A stretch of DNA of 64,000 nt from Toxonevra muliebris (Eukaryota; Arthropoda; Insecta; Diptera; Pallopteridae), in NCBI GenBank assembly GCA_963691655.1, contig OY829329.1:51623279-51687278 (forward strand), in the 5' to 3' direction. Under the pieces are notes generated by a model. The model saw only the letters and a list, made by a program, of their open reading frames with translations, had not been told where the DNA came from and made no database searches. A program made the position numbers and the translations under genes. This document shows positions 12,048 through 23,186 of this stretch, in pieces; within the stretch, counting starts at the first letter, position 1, and every line of letters starts with the position of its first letter.

Positions 12048-12820
12048 AGTTGAATATTTTGCTTTGTTTAATGAGCGAATTTTGAAAAACTTCCGACGCT
12101 AATATTTTGGAGTTGGCTTAACCGATTTTAAATCTGATAATTTTTGGCTAACCTACACGTCAAGCTCTTAAAATAAAAAAAAAATTCTGGAATAAAATTG
12201 TATTTACAGTAATAAATGTATAGATTCCATTTTTCACTACTTTTAAATATAATAAAGTATTCAACTGCAGTGATTTTGTTTCGCTCAACAACAAGAAGTA
12301 TTAAAATAGAGAAGGGCGTTTTGCTTCTTTTTTTTTTTACAAAAATTTCATAGTAAATTTTCACATTAATTTCCACTTAGTAGTTAGTTAGAAACTTTTT
12401 ATAAATTTTAATATTAAAAATAACTCACTAATATCCGCCAGGTGTTGGCTATTTATTCATTATAATGAAATAAAAATTTTATGTTGCATCAATTTTCCTT
12501 CGTCAGTTTATTTTCAAGAGGAAACAAATAAAATTGTTGCTGCTTTCCAATATATAAAATATGAGAGTGCACTCAATTTTTAACACCAACAAAAGTCATA
12601 AAAGAGGGAAAGAAATTCGCTTTACTTTGCTAAATTTTAATTAATAAACAACTTTACTTTTGATAATCACAAAAAATAGTTTGGAACTTAAAAAAAAAGC
12701 AATTCATTAATATTCAACGCATTACAATTTTTTTTCTTCCTTTTGCCATTGAAGAATGCACTTTGAAGAGTTTTCGAAAATTTTGTTTACCCATACATGT
12801 TTACGAGAGAGTGTTCTCAC
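12048..12820. other. Spacer between the two MITE copies
   Basis: AT-rich DNA. A minus-strand 82-codon frame (12128-12376) is lysine/isoleucine-rich and without motifs. No other structure is supported. Confidence 0.5.
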
Positions 12821-13104
12821 CAGTGCGGTCAACTTTTGTTTTTCAAAATTCGCTAAAATGAAGAATAAAACGCGTATTTTGTTACAAAAAGCGTTAAATT
12901 TCTTTCCTTATAAAAGTGCGAGAAAACTCAATACATTTAAACTTTTCCACTAATATAGGCACACATCTGATACTTCTAATCAATGAAAATTTCTTCGAAG
13001 ATATTTTAAATTGAAAAAACTCACTGAGCGCTAAATCACTTTTTCCGTTTTATTTTCCAAAAAGCACTAAAATCAACGGGAAAAGCGCTGAGTTGGTCAC
13101 ACTG
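12821..13104. mobile_element. hAT-type MITE, copy 2, with 8-bp target duplication
   Basis: A 284-bp element that begins CAGTGCGGTCAACTTTTG and ends AGTTGGTCACACTG, giving inverted termini of the CAGTG type. It is flanked by GTTCTCAC (12813-12820) and GCTCTCAC (13105-13112), an 8-bp duplication with one mismatch. CAGTG-type ends plus an 8-bp duplication are the signature of hAT elements. It has no coding capacity. Divergence from copy 1 shows both are old. Confidence 0.8.
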
Positions 13105-13379
13105 GCTCTCACATTTCTAAATTCACAGAGAAGAAAAAAATTTCTTCTTTCTTTCTTTTTCTACATTAAATAAACAATTCTTTTCTTTTTTCACAATTAA
13201 CGACTCAAAAATCTTTGAAATTAAATATTTTCCAATTATTTTAGTTTTTTATTGTTAAGATTTTAGAATAACTTTTAACGTTCTTAGTTTTGCATCTACT
13301 CGTTGCTAATTTTTCTTCCGAACTAGTTATTTCTTATACAAAATATCTGCTCCTATATTTTCTTTGTAAATAGTTAGTT

Positions 13380-14330
13380 TTAGTTTTCGCTGTAAGCGCT
13401 AGATGTCCGTGGTTAGAAAGAATTTATTGGTTACTGAATTCAATCTAACAAGTTTTGCGTGATCTTTTAACGCATCAAATTAAAGTATCCAATTCAACAA
13501 CCACATTATCGTTCAGCTACCTCTAGCGGTTACAGTATAAACTAAGTAGTTAATGTGAATCGCGGAAAGAAAGTACTGGAAGAAGAAGAGAAGAAATTTT
13601 GCGCCAAAAGTAACTAGTTGGTAAAAGAATTTGCAGCGAATAGTCGTGAAAATATCGCTTCGTTAATAACCGGAAGTTTTTTAAATAGTGAAAAAAAACA
13701 AAACAATAGAAACAAAATAAAATAGAAAAATGTGTAATTTAAAAGATTTTCTAAACGCTAATGATGTGTGCAAAAGCAATGTAGTATATTGTAAGAAAAA
13801 TAATTTCTTCCGATTTTATGTGATGTGAAAAAATGAAAGCGCTTTGAATTTGGTTGCTTGAATGAGAGAGCAGCAACAATCTCGCTTCCTTCTTTGTGCA
13901 ATATGATGGAAATGAAACGAAGTCGGTGTTATATTAGAAAAAGAACACGTATTATCGCGACATATAGTAACTATATAAGTGAAATGGTTTTAATAAATAT
14001 GATTTATAAACGGTTTTTTACCATTAATTGTGTTTGTAAAAGTTATTGTGAAAAACAGAATGTCCTTCAATACTTCGGAAAATATTTATTTCTTCGTGTG
14101 TGTGCTTCGTTGCGTTTAGCGAAACGATATCGCCCTGGCATAAAATTTTTAAAAGAGTATTATAGTAGAAAACGGTTATTAATGAAATCTTTTTTAGTAT
14201 ATAATTTACTACAATATAAAATCGCAAAAAAAAAAAGAGCATTAATAATAGTTGGAAAAAAAATTAAATCCAAATTAATAAAGCGTTTTCTTATACTAAC
14301 GCACGTCAATGTAAGTACAATTCGATAAAA
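13380..14330 (+). other. Candidate 5' exon with strong splice donor
   Basis: Base composition becomes more balanced here, with purine-rich, ACAA/GAAG-rich sequence typical of fly 5' leaders. A consensus donor AAT|GTAAGT lies at about 14310. A 156-codon plus-strand frame (13858-14328) runs through it. The predicted peptide is very basic, with no domain, signal peptide or membrane segment that I recognise. I think the region is more likely a leader exon of a plus-strand gene whose other exons lie outside the window than a 156-aa protein gene. RNA data would decide. Confidence 0.3.
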
Positions 14331-14469
14331 GGAGGAGCTCTCTGTTGGTATTTTGCATGGGAAAGCAACAAAATTTTTACCATGTCCTCTCCTCAACTCC
14401 GAACCTAAAAATGTTTTTAAGCCTAGGAAGCTGAGATACATATTTTGTAGAATTAACGAAATACGAGAA

Positions 14470-16510
14470 GCTTGGGGCTGTTCATAAAGAAAAATGAACA
14501 CACTGAGACCATTGTGATATCCTATGGAGGGAGTAGTTACCACCAAGTCAAACCATTTAGTACTTTCTATGAATGATGATATGATTTCAGAGGATGCAAA
14601 TTTTGTAAGTCTTCCGTAGAAGATTTTTCCCAGAATTTTTTGTCTGTGAGCCTCTAGAGCCCTGGCAGGGAAATATATATGGAAGATTGTTTCTTCTTAC
14701 TCTTCGTTTCTGCAGCGTCGGCAGAAGTCATAATAGGAAACGTGTAGTCTCTGGGCATGATTGCCGATTACCCTGCTTATGTGGACTCAGTCCAGGTTTA
14801 TGAGCGCTTTAGTGCGTTCTTGGTTTGGCCTGGCCAAAACAGCTCAGCAATGCAGCAAGTTGGTCCCATTTCCATCTGTTTTCCGCAATACGAGAATGTT
14901 AATTTTTGGCAAGAATCTTGCATGTGGCAAATGGTATACCCGCGTTGCTAGTGATGCATGAATTGCTGAATGTTGTGCCAAGTCTGGCAAGATCATCAGC
15001 ATTTCAGTTTCCCTCACTGTTGCTATGCTAAGGCACCCAAGTGAGGTGCAGATTGAATGCTGCGGCCGTTCTCATTCAGAGATGATCTGCATTGTATGGC
15101 AACTATAGAGTTATAAGCAAACACTAGAGCGATTTTATTGCCGCCTGGCTATCAGTGAGAATGTAGATATCCTTACAGGATATCTTATTACGTCTTATCA
15201 GATTTGCGGCTTCAGTGAATCGGAAGTGCGTTGAAATATTCCGACGCTCAGAGTGAACTCCACCTCCGAACCTTGCCATCCAATTTTAAGCCATCAGTAT
15301 ACACTGTTATGGCATCACGCTGTTGCCAAAGGATAGAGAAGAGAGAGTGAGATTGACAGATTTGGAAAGATATTTGGTTTCCCCTAGTGTCCGGCCATGA
15401 CCATAATTGATGTGGAACCACTTACGGATCGTATTCAGTCTCACAGCTAAGATTGACGCTAAGGTCTTACCAAATAGATATATTGGAAGAAGATCTAGGA
15501 TAGTGTACAGAGTTTTTTAAGGTGTAGTTTTCAGGACTCCTGTAATTAACATTGAAGCTGGTTTCTGTACTTTGTATAATTCTTTGTGATGGGTGCTTTT
15601 TTAAGATAACAGTCCACCAAACAACTACGCCAAAAAATAGAATAGGGCGTATACAGCCACATAATCACTTTGGGCTGTAATCCTCATTTCTTGCTTATAC
15701 CTGACCTGAACGCATAGAAAGCTTTTGTGGTTTTACATACTCTTTCTGACTTACTGGCACGTCAGTTGAGTTTCCTGTTCCAAAACGATAAGTGAGCTAC
15801 TATTTAAAGTTGGTAGAACGAAAATTGGTAAGGAGTGCTTACGGGTAAAGAAAACCAGCTCTGTCTTAGATGCATTGAAGGATGAAGAGAGATTCAGTGG
15901 TCTTTGCAATAAGTCTACAAGTGAGCAGAGGAATTTCTCTGAAGCGGTGATAACGACATCGTTCGCATAGGCAATCACTCTGCATTTTGTTGTTTAAAGT
16001 TTTAAAAGGTGATCATTAACTGCAAGGTTCCAGAGGAGCGGAGAGAGGGCTCCTCCTTAGTAGAGTGTCGACAAAAGTCTCAATAGAGTCATCCTCCATC
16101 AGGTCAATCAGTGATGAAGCGATAGCCGATGAGAGGATGTTATTGAATGCGCCTGCTATGTTAAGAAAGGTCGCAAGAGTGTATTCTTTGTAGTGCAGAA
16201 TCAATCGGCTGTACTAGTACTACAATTGCTTGAAGATATGCCAGCTACACAATGTTGCCATTTTTGGGTATACTAAAGATGCTGAACTTAAAAAAAGTTT
16301 TCCACATCTATTAGTCTTTCAAGTACTTTCAATAGAAAAGATGTGATGCTTATTGATCAGAAGTCCTTCGCTTTTGTGTGAGATGGTTTGCCCTCTTTTG
16401 CGATGAAAACTACATTCACTTCAGTACATTTCTTTGGTATATACGTGAGACGCAGGCATACCTCAAATATAGGAATATAAGCCAGGCAGTGAATACATCA
16501 TCTACTTTTT
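14470..16510 (-). mobile_element. Degenerate I/LOA-type non-LTR retrotransposon
   Basis: Read on the minus strand this is the 3' half of a LINE ORF2. Near 16380-16440 it gives VVFIAKEGKPSHT and KVLERLIDV (fingers region). At 16204-16130 it gives KEYTLATFLNIAGAFNNIL (around the first catalytic Asp). At 15978-15960 it gives AYANDVV, where the YADD box has become YAND. Next comes KTELVFFTRKHSLP. The C-terminal end near 14640 gives CPARALEAHRQKILGKIF, the Cys-Pro-led tail block also seen in the copies at 35800 and 40640. The 3' untranslated tail contains ATATCACAATGG, shared with the other copies. Numerous stops and frameshifts make it inactive. Confidence 0.8.
16223..16307. repeat. 85-bp repeat, copy A
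   Basis: Begins CAATTGCTTGAAGATATGCC and ends AAAAAGTTTTCCACAT. It is almost identical (two substitutions) to 19170-19254 in the same orientation. It lies within the LINE at the point where the usual QHAY-K-GKST block should be and introduces stops in the minus frame. Confidence 0.75.
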
Positions 16511-17439
16511 TTTTAATTTCTTAACTTAAAATCAAAAAAATGTGTAACCTACATTCAAATCATTATATCAAATGCAATATTTTGAATTCACCGTACATAG
16601 GTAAGTCTATTTAAAATATTTGTATTTAATTTGCAATTTGGGAAGCCTAATTTATAAAAGAAATATCTTTTTTTGAAACATAATTTTTATTTATGTAAGA
16701 AAAAAATTCATTTGGATAAAATAATTACATTCATATCTATATACATAATTTTCCGTTGTTTTCTTAATAATAAATGATTAGAAAATTTTGTACAAAACTT
16801 TTCTCACAACAATTTACAGGAATGGCTTAAATTAATTAATTAATGTATTATATAAAACATCAACGCAAAACATAAAATGGGAAATGTGTTTATAATTTAT
16901 TTATATAAGTACAATAGAAGGAAGATTAAAAATAACGGGCTTACAGAGATATTTCTAAGAGTAAAATCGCAGCTAAGTTGGTCACTTAAGAATTATATAT
17001 AGGAGTTGTAGGCAAAAAGCGTGAACGAATGCATTGCACTTTGGGTTGCCCGATGGTCTTGATTCATTTTGATTGTCCAGATTTTTAGTCCTGTGTTCAG
17101 AGTCTCGATTTTTAACAATTTTTCTAGATAAAATTTTAAATTTGTAGAAATAAAATTTTTACTGATAAATTTGAGCAAACACATTAAAAATATACAATAA
17201 GTCTCAGGCGCTAAAAATATTTATGCCTCGACTCCATAATTTAAAGATTAAGTGGTGTACTACACTGATTATCAGGTGTTTACTCAATAGCAGAAAAAAA
17301 AAGCAAAATTGAAAAATAAAGTAAGAGGTTTCTCAAGATGGTCGAACTCACGAACGGTAATCGCTTGAGCTAAAATATTTTGAAAATCATCATAAAATAG
17401 ACCGAGGTTCATTTTCAGAGGTGTACAACATATGTATAT
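16511..17439. other. Intergenic, nothing recognised
   Basis: AT-rich DNA. The short minus-strand frame 16993-17184 has no motifs. Confidence 0.5.
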
Positions 17440-17447
17440 AAGTATAT

Positions 17448-18396
17448 TAGAGTGGGTCAAATTTTTGGTCGATATTTGATACCCCTAGTTGTGTTCTATG
17501 GATCATTTTAAGCAACTTTTCCAATGAAAGTATAGTTCTATTTTGAATTCCGAGCCCCCCAATTTTTGAAAATGGGTATTCTTTCAACATTTTCAAGATT
17601 CGACTTGGACACAGCATTAAAAAAAATAGAAACAGCATTACAATATTTTGCTTTGGGGGTTTTTTGGTACGAGAAAACCGAATCTGACATTGATTTGCCG
17701 ATAAAATTATGTTTTGATACTCAATTTGAACAAAAAAGGATTAAAATGTTCAAAAATGGCAAAAAATCGGATTATTTGTATGGGAAGTACCCTTATTTTT
17801 AATCGTAATGACTTGAAATTTCGCAAATTTTTTTTTTTTTATAAAAAAAAAAAGATTCTGAAAGTTATAGTGCAATATAATAAAAAATAAGGGTACCTCC
17901 CATACAAAATTTTCAATTTTTGGCCTTTTTTTGGCATTATGTATGGAAAATATGTTTATATTTCCATCGTAATGACTTCAAACTTGCTGAGATAATCCGA
18001 GGCTCTTTTTTTGCGAAATTACAAGCCATACGATAAGGGTACTTCCCATACAAATAATCCGATTTTTTTGCCATTTTTGTATATTTTAAGCCTTTTTTGT
18101 TCAAATTGAGTATCAAAAAATAATTTTATCGGCAAATCAATGTCAGATTCGGTTTTCTCGTACCAACAAACCCCCATAACAAAATATTATAATGCTGTTT
18201 CTATTTTTTTTTAATGCTGTGTCGAAGTTGAATCTTGAAAATGTTGAAAAAATACCTATTCTCAAAAATTGGGGGCTCGGAATTCAAAATAGAACTATAC
18301 TTTCATTGGAAAAGTTGCTTAAAATGATCCATAGAACACAACTAGGGGGTACCAAACATCAACTTTTTTTTTACCCATACAATTTGACCCACCTTA
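17448..18396. mobile_element. Long-arm foldback element with perfect 8-bp target duplication
   Basis: The termini are TAGAGTGGGTCAAA at 17448 and, inverted, TAAGGTGGGTCAAAT at 18396. They are flanked by identical AAGTATAT at 17440-17447 and 18397-18404. The arms are several hundred bp long. The same peptide-like string, NRTILSLEKLLKMIHRTQLG, is readable inward from both ends (minus from 17638, plus from 18192), which is a consequence of the palindrome. The centre (about 17840-17990) carries further copies of AAGGGTAC-TCCCATACAAA. There is no transposase. An 8-bp duplication fits hAT- or P-like integration, but the termini do not settle the family. Confidence 0.8.
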
Positions 18397-18404
18397 AAGT
18401 ATAT

Positions 18405-19169
18405 ACATAAATATATAATGTTTTCTATTTATTGTTTTTTGTTGTGTGGAAAATCTTTTTTCGATGCCCAGATGAAAGCAGAAAAATGCCGACATTTTAT
18501 CTCAATGTCTAGATGAAGCCCGATTTGTTTCCGGCAACCAAATTGCACTCTATATTTTCAATGTTTTACATATGAATGAAAGAAAGTAAATTTACTTGCT
18601 TGTACACTCCTGATATTGAATTTAAGACCCCATTCAAAATATTTTTTGTTAACTCACAACGCTTTGATGCATGGCGCGTTTTTTATGTCGGTTTGATAGG
18701 AACTATATCATTGACATTCCTACTAAGTGCTTTGTGAAAAAGTCAAATAAACAAGAAAGGAGAAAGGATTTACGTATTGTAGTTAGTTTAATCACAAGTG
18801 AAGAGGTTAATAATACTCCAGACAATTATCTCTGTTATTGTCTAGCCTTCGCTAGAAGGAAGACGCCTTCTGAGTAGTGAAGTTTTCAGGATGAGTTAGC
18901 TTATTATTTTCTTCTACCAGAAATTCTTATGTTCTTTAAAACTTAATATGTTTACTATTGAATCCATATTATGTTCAGACGGAAACTATAGAAACTGTTT
19001 CAGAATAATTCATAAAGTCAGAAACTTAGAGAAGAGGCAAAGGATTAACTACTGCGAAAGCCTATTCTATGAAATAAATATCAAAAACTGCGAGAGTTCC
19101 TACAAGGCAGTTCTTCATACGGTAGGTACATTGCCAAAGTATTCTGGAGCGATATATCCATAAAATTTT
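18405..19169. other. Intergenic, two unassigned short open frames
   Basis: Plus-strand frames 18671-18877 (68 codons) and 18948-19163 (71 codons) have ordinary amino-acid mixtures (for example RNCFRIIHKVRNLEKRQRI). I recognise no family, and no splice junction joins them convincingly. They could be remnants of an element, since the 85-bp repeat copy B starts immediately after. Confidence 0.3.
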
Positions 19170-19254
19170 CAATTGCTTGAAGATATGCCAGCTACAAAAT
19201 GTTGCCATTTTTGGGTACACTAAAGATGCTGAACTTAAAAAAAGTTTTCCACAT
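19170..19254. repeat. 85-bp repeat, copy B
   Basis: Near-identical second copy of 16223-16307, here without any adjoining LINE sequence. Confidence 0.75.
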
Positions 19255-19987
19255 GAACTCTACATTCCTTTATTCGTTGAAAATTTCAGTTTTCATTGTT
19301 TTAATTAGTCTAGTGGCTTGCAATCTTTTGCTATGCAGTCGAGGCTTTTTCTTTTAAACATTATTGTCATAAGTTTTGTTGTTCGTAATTTCTTCCCTCG
19401 TTATTTTCCATCCTCTTCACCCTTACATATTGCCATACTCTTAGACTCGTATAAACCCGTTTTAACTTCATAATTTTGTTAATTTTCGAGTATTTTACCA
19501 CACAAGTTAGGTCCAAAATTAACCATATCACGCTATAATAAAGATTCTATTGCACATATTTAACAATTAACTAATGCATAAATGACAAAATTAAAATGTA
19601 AACAGATGTAAAATTTAACACATTCATATGAACAACAAATTTCGTAGAAATCATTAAATTACTGAATTGAACAATAGAACAAAAGATAATTACATTTATC
19701 TACAACAAAAAATATTTAACAAACAAAAAATGTTACCTGTAGCAAAAATAATAATAAAACTATGTTAAAAATAAAAACAAAACAAGCAGTAAAAGTTTTT
19801 AATATAATAAATAATAAGTAGTTTCTTCTTTAAAAATATATATTTTTTTAGGAATGTCTAAAAAGTCTAAAATCACATAAATTCACTAAAGTTTATGATA
19901 GTTAACTGTTTTTTTTTTTTCTTTTGTTGATTTAAAAATAAAAACAAAGAGCATTTTCTTCCATTAAAATTAAACTTAAATATAAAA
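19255..19987. other. Downstream flank of lipase gene 1
   Basis: AT-rich DNA just 3' of the minus-strand lipase stop codon. A TTTAAT (ATTAAA on the minus strand) near 19798 is a possible weak polyadenylation signal. No gene was seen. Confidence 0.4.
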
Positions 19988-22900
19988 TTATCTACGCACG
20001 CCTTGATATTCACCATTGTTATTTGAACGTCCTTTACCAGGGAAACCACGAGCATAAGGTGGTTTGGCGTTAGTGGTTACGTAGTAGTTACCACGCGCTC
20101 TAGAAATTAAATAACATTAATATTTTTATAATTTTAATAAAATTGTTTGTTATACTTTATTGAACAATGTTCGCCCATCAATACGTAATCTGAGTCTTTA
20201 GGCTCACACCAGCCAATTAAATAGGTGAATAGATTCGGGCAGGGTCCTGCGTAGAAACCTCGTTGAGTTGTTATTGATTCGATGAAATATGGCGTCACTT
20301 TTGTATGATCACAAGCGAGTGTTTCTGTAAAGAAATTTAAGGATATCTTTATATATATAATCGTAGAGTTTTGTGTGTATGACAACGTGTAACTTCTGAA
20401 CGACTGGACCGATTGAAACCATATTTCCAGAATATATTTTCTTAGGCGGGAGGATGAATCATAGCTATTCATAATGGCTTTTAGGAAATGTGGGCGTGGC
20501 ACCTCCCATACAATCCTAATGGGTTTTTGGGTATATCTCAAGAACCATTTATAGCACAGTACAGAAATTTGGTACAATAACGCCAATTGACAATGCCATG
20601 CTACAACAAAAATATAGGTGGGATTGACAAAGGGGGTGTGGCACCTTCCATATAACCTGAATTTCCATTATGAGATACATATCATAGGAGCCATTTATGG
20701 TACGGTACTAAAATTTAGATGCTTTCAGTTTGTTGAATTAGTGCGACCATGCTTCTTTTTTATTTTCTACTACTATTTCTACTACTATTTTCTATTAACT
20801 TTTAGCCTTCTATTTTTCTACAATTTTTATTATTTTCTACTACTTTTTCAACCAATATTTTCTACTACTATTTTACTACTTTTTTAATACATTTTTTCTA
20901 CAATTTTTTTTATTTTGTACCACTACTTTTTACTACTTTTTTACTACTATTTTTACTACTTTTTTACAATTTTTTCTACTACTGTTTTTTATTATTATTT
21001 CTTCCACTCTTTCTACTCCATTTTTACTATTTTTGTACTACTACGTTTAACTATTTTTCCACAACTTTTTCTGCTACTTTTTTATTACTTTTTACAACAA
21101 TTTTTAATATTATTTTCTATTCTTTTTCCTAATATCTTTTCTACTACTATTTTCTTCTACATTTTTACTGCTATTTTCCACTACTTTTTCTATTCCTTTT
21201 TCTACTATTATTTCTACTACTTTATGAAATAACTTAAGACCCTGTTTCGCTGTCTTAAAATCCGTTAGGTGGCGCTATATTTATAATAAATATCAAATTT
21301 TTTCAAATTTTTAAGTAATTTTTGGGATATAATTTTCAAGAATGGTCTTTTATATGAATATAGAAATATTGTTTCTATAATTCAACTGAAATCTAATAAA
21401 ATTGTTCAGCAAAAAAAAAAAAATTCCTTTTTACTACAGATATGCTGGAATTTCTATCTAACTGCTGAATGACCCCAACTGGGTTAATAATTTTGCTCAA
21501 ATACTATCATCAGCTGGTATGGCTTTGTTTTTGTCAAAGGTAGCTCACTGATGCGCGTAACGGTCTTTTGTTTTAGCAAATATCCACTAAATTTTTTGCT
21601 ATCAGACTTCAGTTGTTTTCGTACACGTCGTTGAGTTCCCATCGGTGATAATACAATAAAAAAGTTTCATTTTCTGGTCGTTCAGACGCAATGTAAACTT
21701 TCATTTCTAAAATTTAATTATCACAATATTGTTTTAAGATTTTCATTTATAATGATTCACTATTTTTAATGTACAGCTCTGCAAGTTAAATACTTTTGAA
21801 AATTCAATTGTGTCAACAATGAGACACATTTTTAAATCTAGAATTTTTTTCGAAATTCAATGGAAGCCTGAATTGTCATTACGATTGTTCAACTTTAAAT
21901 ATCATGTACTTCATCCTTTTTTAATTTTCGCTCTTTTTCGCAGAAAAGGCAGAACAACGTTTGCCGGGTCAGCTAGTCTTATATAAACGAACAATAAGAG
22001 AGTTTTAAAAATGATTTCAAGAAAATTTGGGTTTAAACTGTATTGAAAATACGAATTTGTAAAAACTTTGCACTGTTTAGGCTCGTCGCATAATTTGAAC
22101 TGGTTTAAAGTAGAGTTGGTCAAATCCCCTATTTTTTTTTGTGTAAGAATATCAGCGCGAAGGAATAGGAATATTTCTAATATTTCGTTAATGGGCCTCA
22201 GTTTTTGTACCAATTATTTCAGCATTCTACAGTTTAAAAAATATGTACAAACGACATCTCCATCAAAACTTACGAAACAACGTCGACGACCCAACACACG
22301 CTGGTTGCCGTGTCCCTCCATTAACATAGAAATCTGCATGGCCACTCGAATGCCATTGCCCCAAAATTCCAGCGCCCGTATGCACAACATCAACAAAAAT
22401 CGCATCACTCGAATCCAAATCACGTGAATTATTCGCACCGGCATAAAAGAATATTGTCGGATCCAAAGCGGTTATACGACCCAGTTTACCCTCTTCGGGT
22501 GTGATATAATTTGCAACCAAACCGGCAATATGTGCACCCACACTATAGCCAATGAAATGCAAATCATTCGGAGGAACACCACGTGGATGACGTGCCAAAT
22601 ATTTAACCAGCTGTGATATGCATAAACTACCGAAACGTGGAGCCCAATCCATTTGACTCAAGCATGGTTCTTTCACTGCTGTGCTATAATCTACAATGAT
22701 TATATTATAATCGCCAACACTAAAATATGCCTCACGTATATCGGGGCTGGGACTATTATCCCTTCCGCCTCCAAAACCATGAATAATAATTTTCGTGGAA
22801 TGTCGTGGATTGAAATGCGTATAGTAGAGTGCATTATCATCGAGTACATCAATGAATTCGGGTGTCTCTTGCGTACGACGAGTATACAAATAGAATTGTA

Positions 22901-22990
22901 TTTTCGGATGTGGACAACGATAGGGTTTATCCAGGCATGAGTCAGTTACGTAGACTTGATTGGCGGTGTCGTTGTTTTTCTTTTGCGCAA
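19988..22990 (-). CDS. Secreted pancreatic-lipase-family hydrolase, gene 1 (3 exons seen)
   Basis: Predicted extracellular lipase or phospholipase A1-like esterase. The exons on the minus strand are 22990-22274, 20324-20156 and 20099-19988. The junctions are TTTC|GTAAGT, TTACAG|AAACAC, ATAAA|GTATAA and TTTCTAG|AGCGCG, and the phases (1, then 2) join without a stop. The first exon carries the N-terminal Cys pair (DSCLDKPYRCP), the oxyanion strand KIIIHGFGGG, the nucleophile elbow GYSVGAHIAG and the acid in ALDPTIFF, then GHADFYVNGG of the beta-9 loop. The second exon supplies the histidine in ACDHTKVTPYF. The last exon gives GNYYVTTNAKPPYARG, the usual C-terminal lipase block. The triad is intact and the lid short. 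About 331 residues are visible, excluding the signal peptide, whose exon is uncertain (see 23148-23186). The intron at 20325-22273 is filled by a Helitron. It is more diverged than the tandem pair at 53.5-61.1 kb. Confidence 0.9.
20346..21976 (+). mobile_element. Non-autonomous Helitron, copy 1, in lipase 1 intron
   Basis: Begins TCTTTATATATATAATCG after an A and ends GTCAGCTAG before a T, matching the Helitron rule (5' TC, 3' CTAG, insertion between A and T). A weak hairpin (GGCA...TGCC) precedes the 3' end. It shares most of its length with 54505-56867, including the CGTAGAGTTTTGTGTGT 5' region, the GACAAAGGGGGTGTGGCACC block, a (TAC)n-rich middle and the CGTTTGCCGGGTCA 3' end. No Rep/helicase gene is present. 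Its left edge lies only 21 bp from the 3' splice site of the lipase intron. Confidence 0.75.
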
Positions 22991-23147
22991 CTGTAATGGG
23001 GGAAAAAAATAAATATTAATTTAGTAAAAAAAAAAAAAATTTTAATTAGAGCTATTATTTATATAAAAGCAAATATCCCGTTTTTGTTTTTCTTACATAG
23101 TTAATTACAACACATGTTTCTAATAGCCTATACTATGGAGTAGCTAC

Positions 23148-23186
23148 AGTAAACAGCAAGCAAACTAATGTTTTATATAACCACAT
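23148..23186 (-). other. Candidate signal-peptide exon of lipase 1
   Basis: The minus strand from ATG at 23186 reads MWLYKTLVCLLFTVATP and then a stop, a typical short signal sequence placed 160-200 bp upstream of the first certain lipase exon. Lipase genes 2 and 3 also put the signal peptide on its own small exon. The splice is unresolved. A donor ACT|GTAGCT at 23148 is weak and in phase 0, whereas the acceptor at 22990 needs phase 1. A second acceptor 11 nt further in (CAAAAG|AAAAAC) would restore the frame. A small assembly indel is another explanation. Confidence 0.4.

Noticed and set aside
14160..14546. 128-codon minus-strand frame
   Set aside because: It overlaps the LINE 3' untranslated tail and the opposite-strand leader candidate and has no motif of its own.
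17447..18410. Two similar open frames pointing away from the centre as a duplicated gene pair
   Set aside because: They are mirror images created by the inverted arms of a foldback element. There is no independent coding signal.
20618..21232. Two hydrophobic Phe/Tyr-rich proteins
   Set aside because: They are low-complexity translations of the (TAC)n-rich middle of the Helitron.
22068..22940. Plus-strand frames opposite lipase exon 22274-22990
   Set aside because: They are antisense shadows of the lipase exon.
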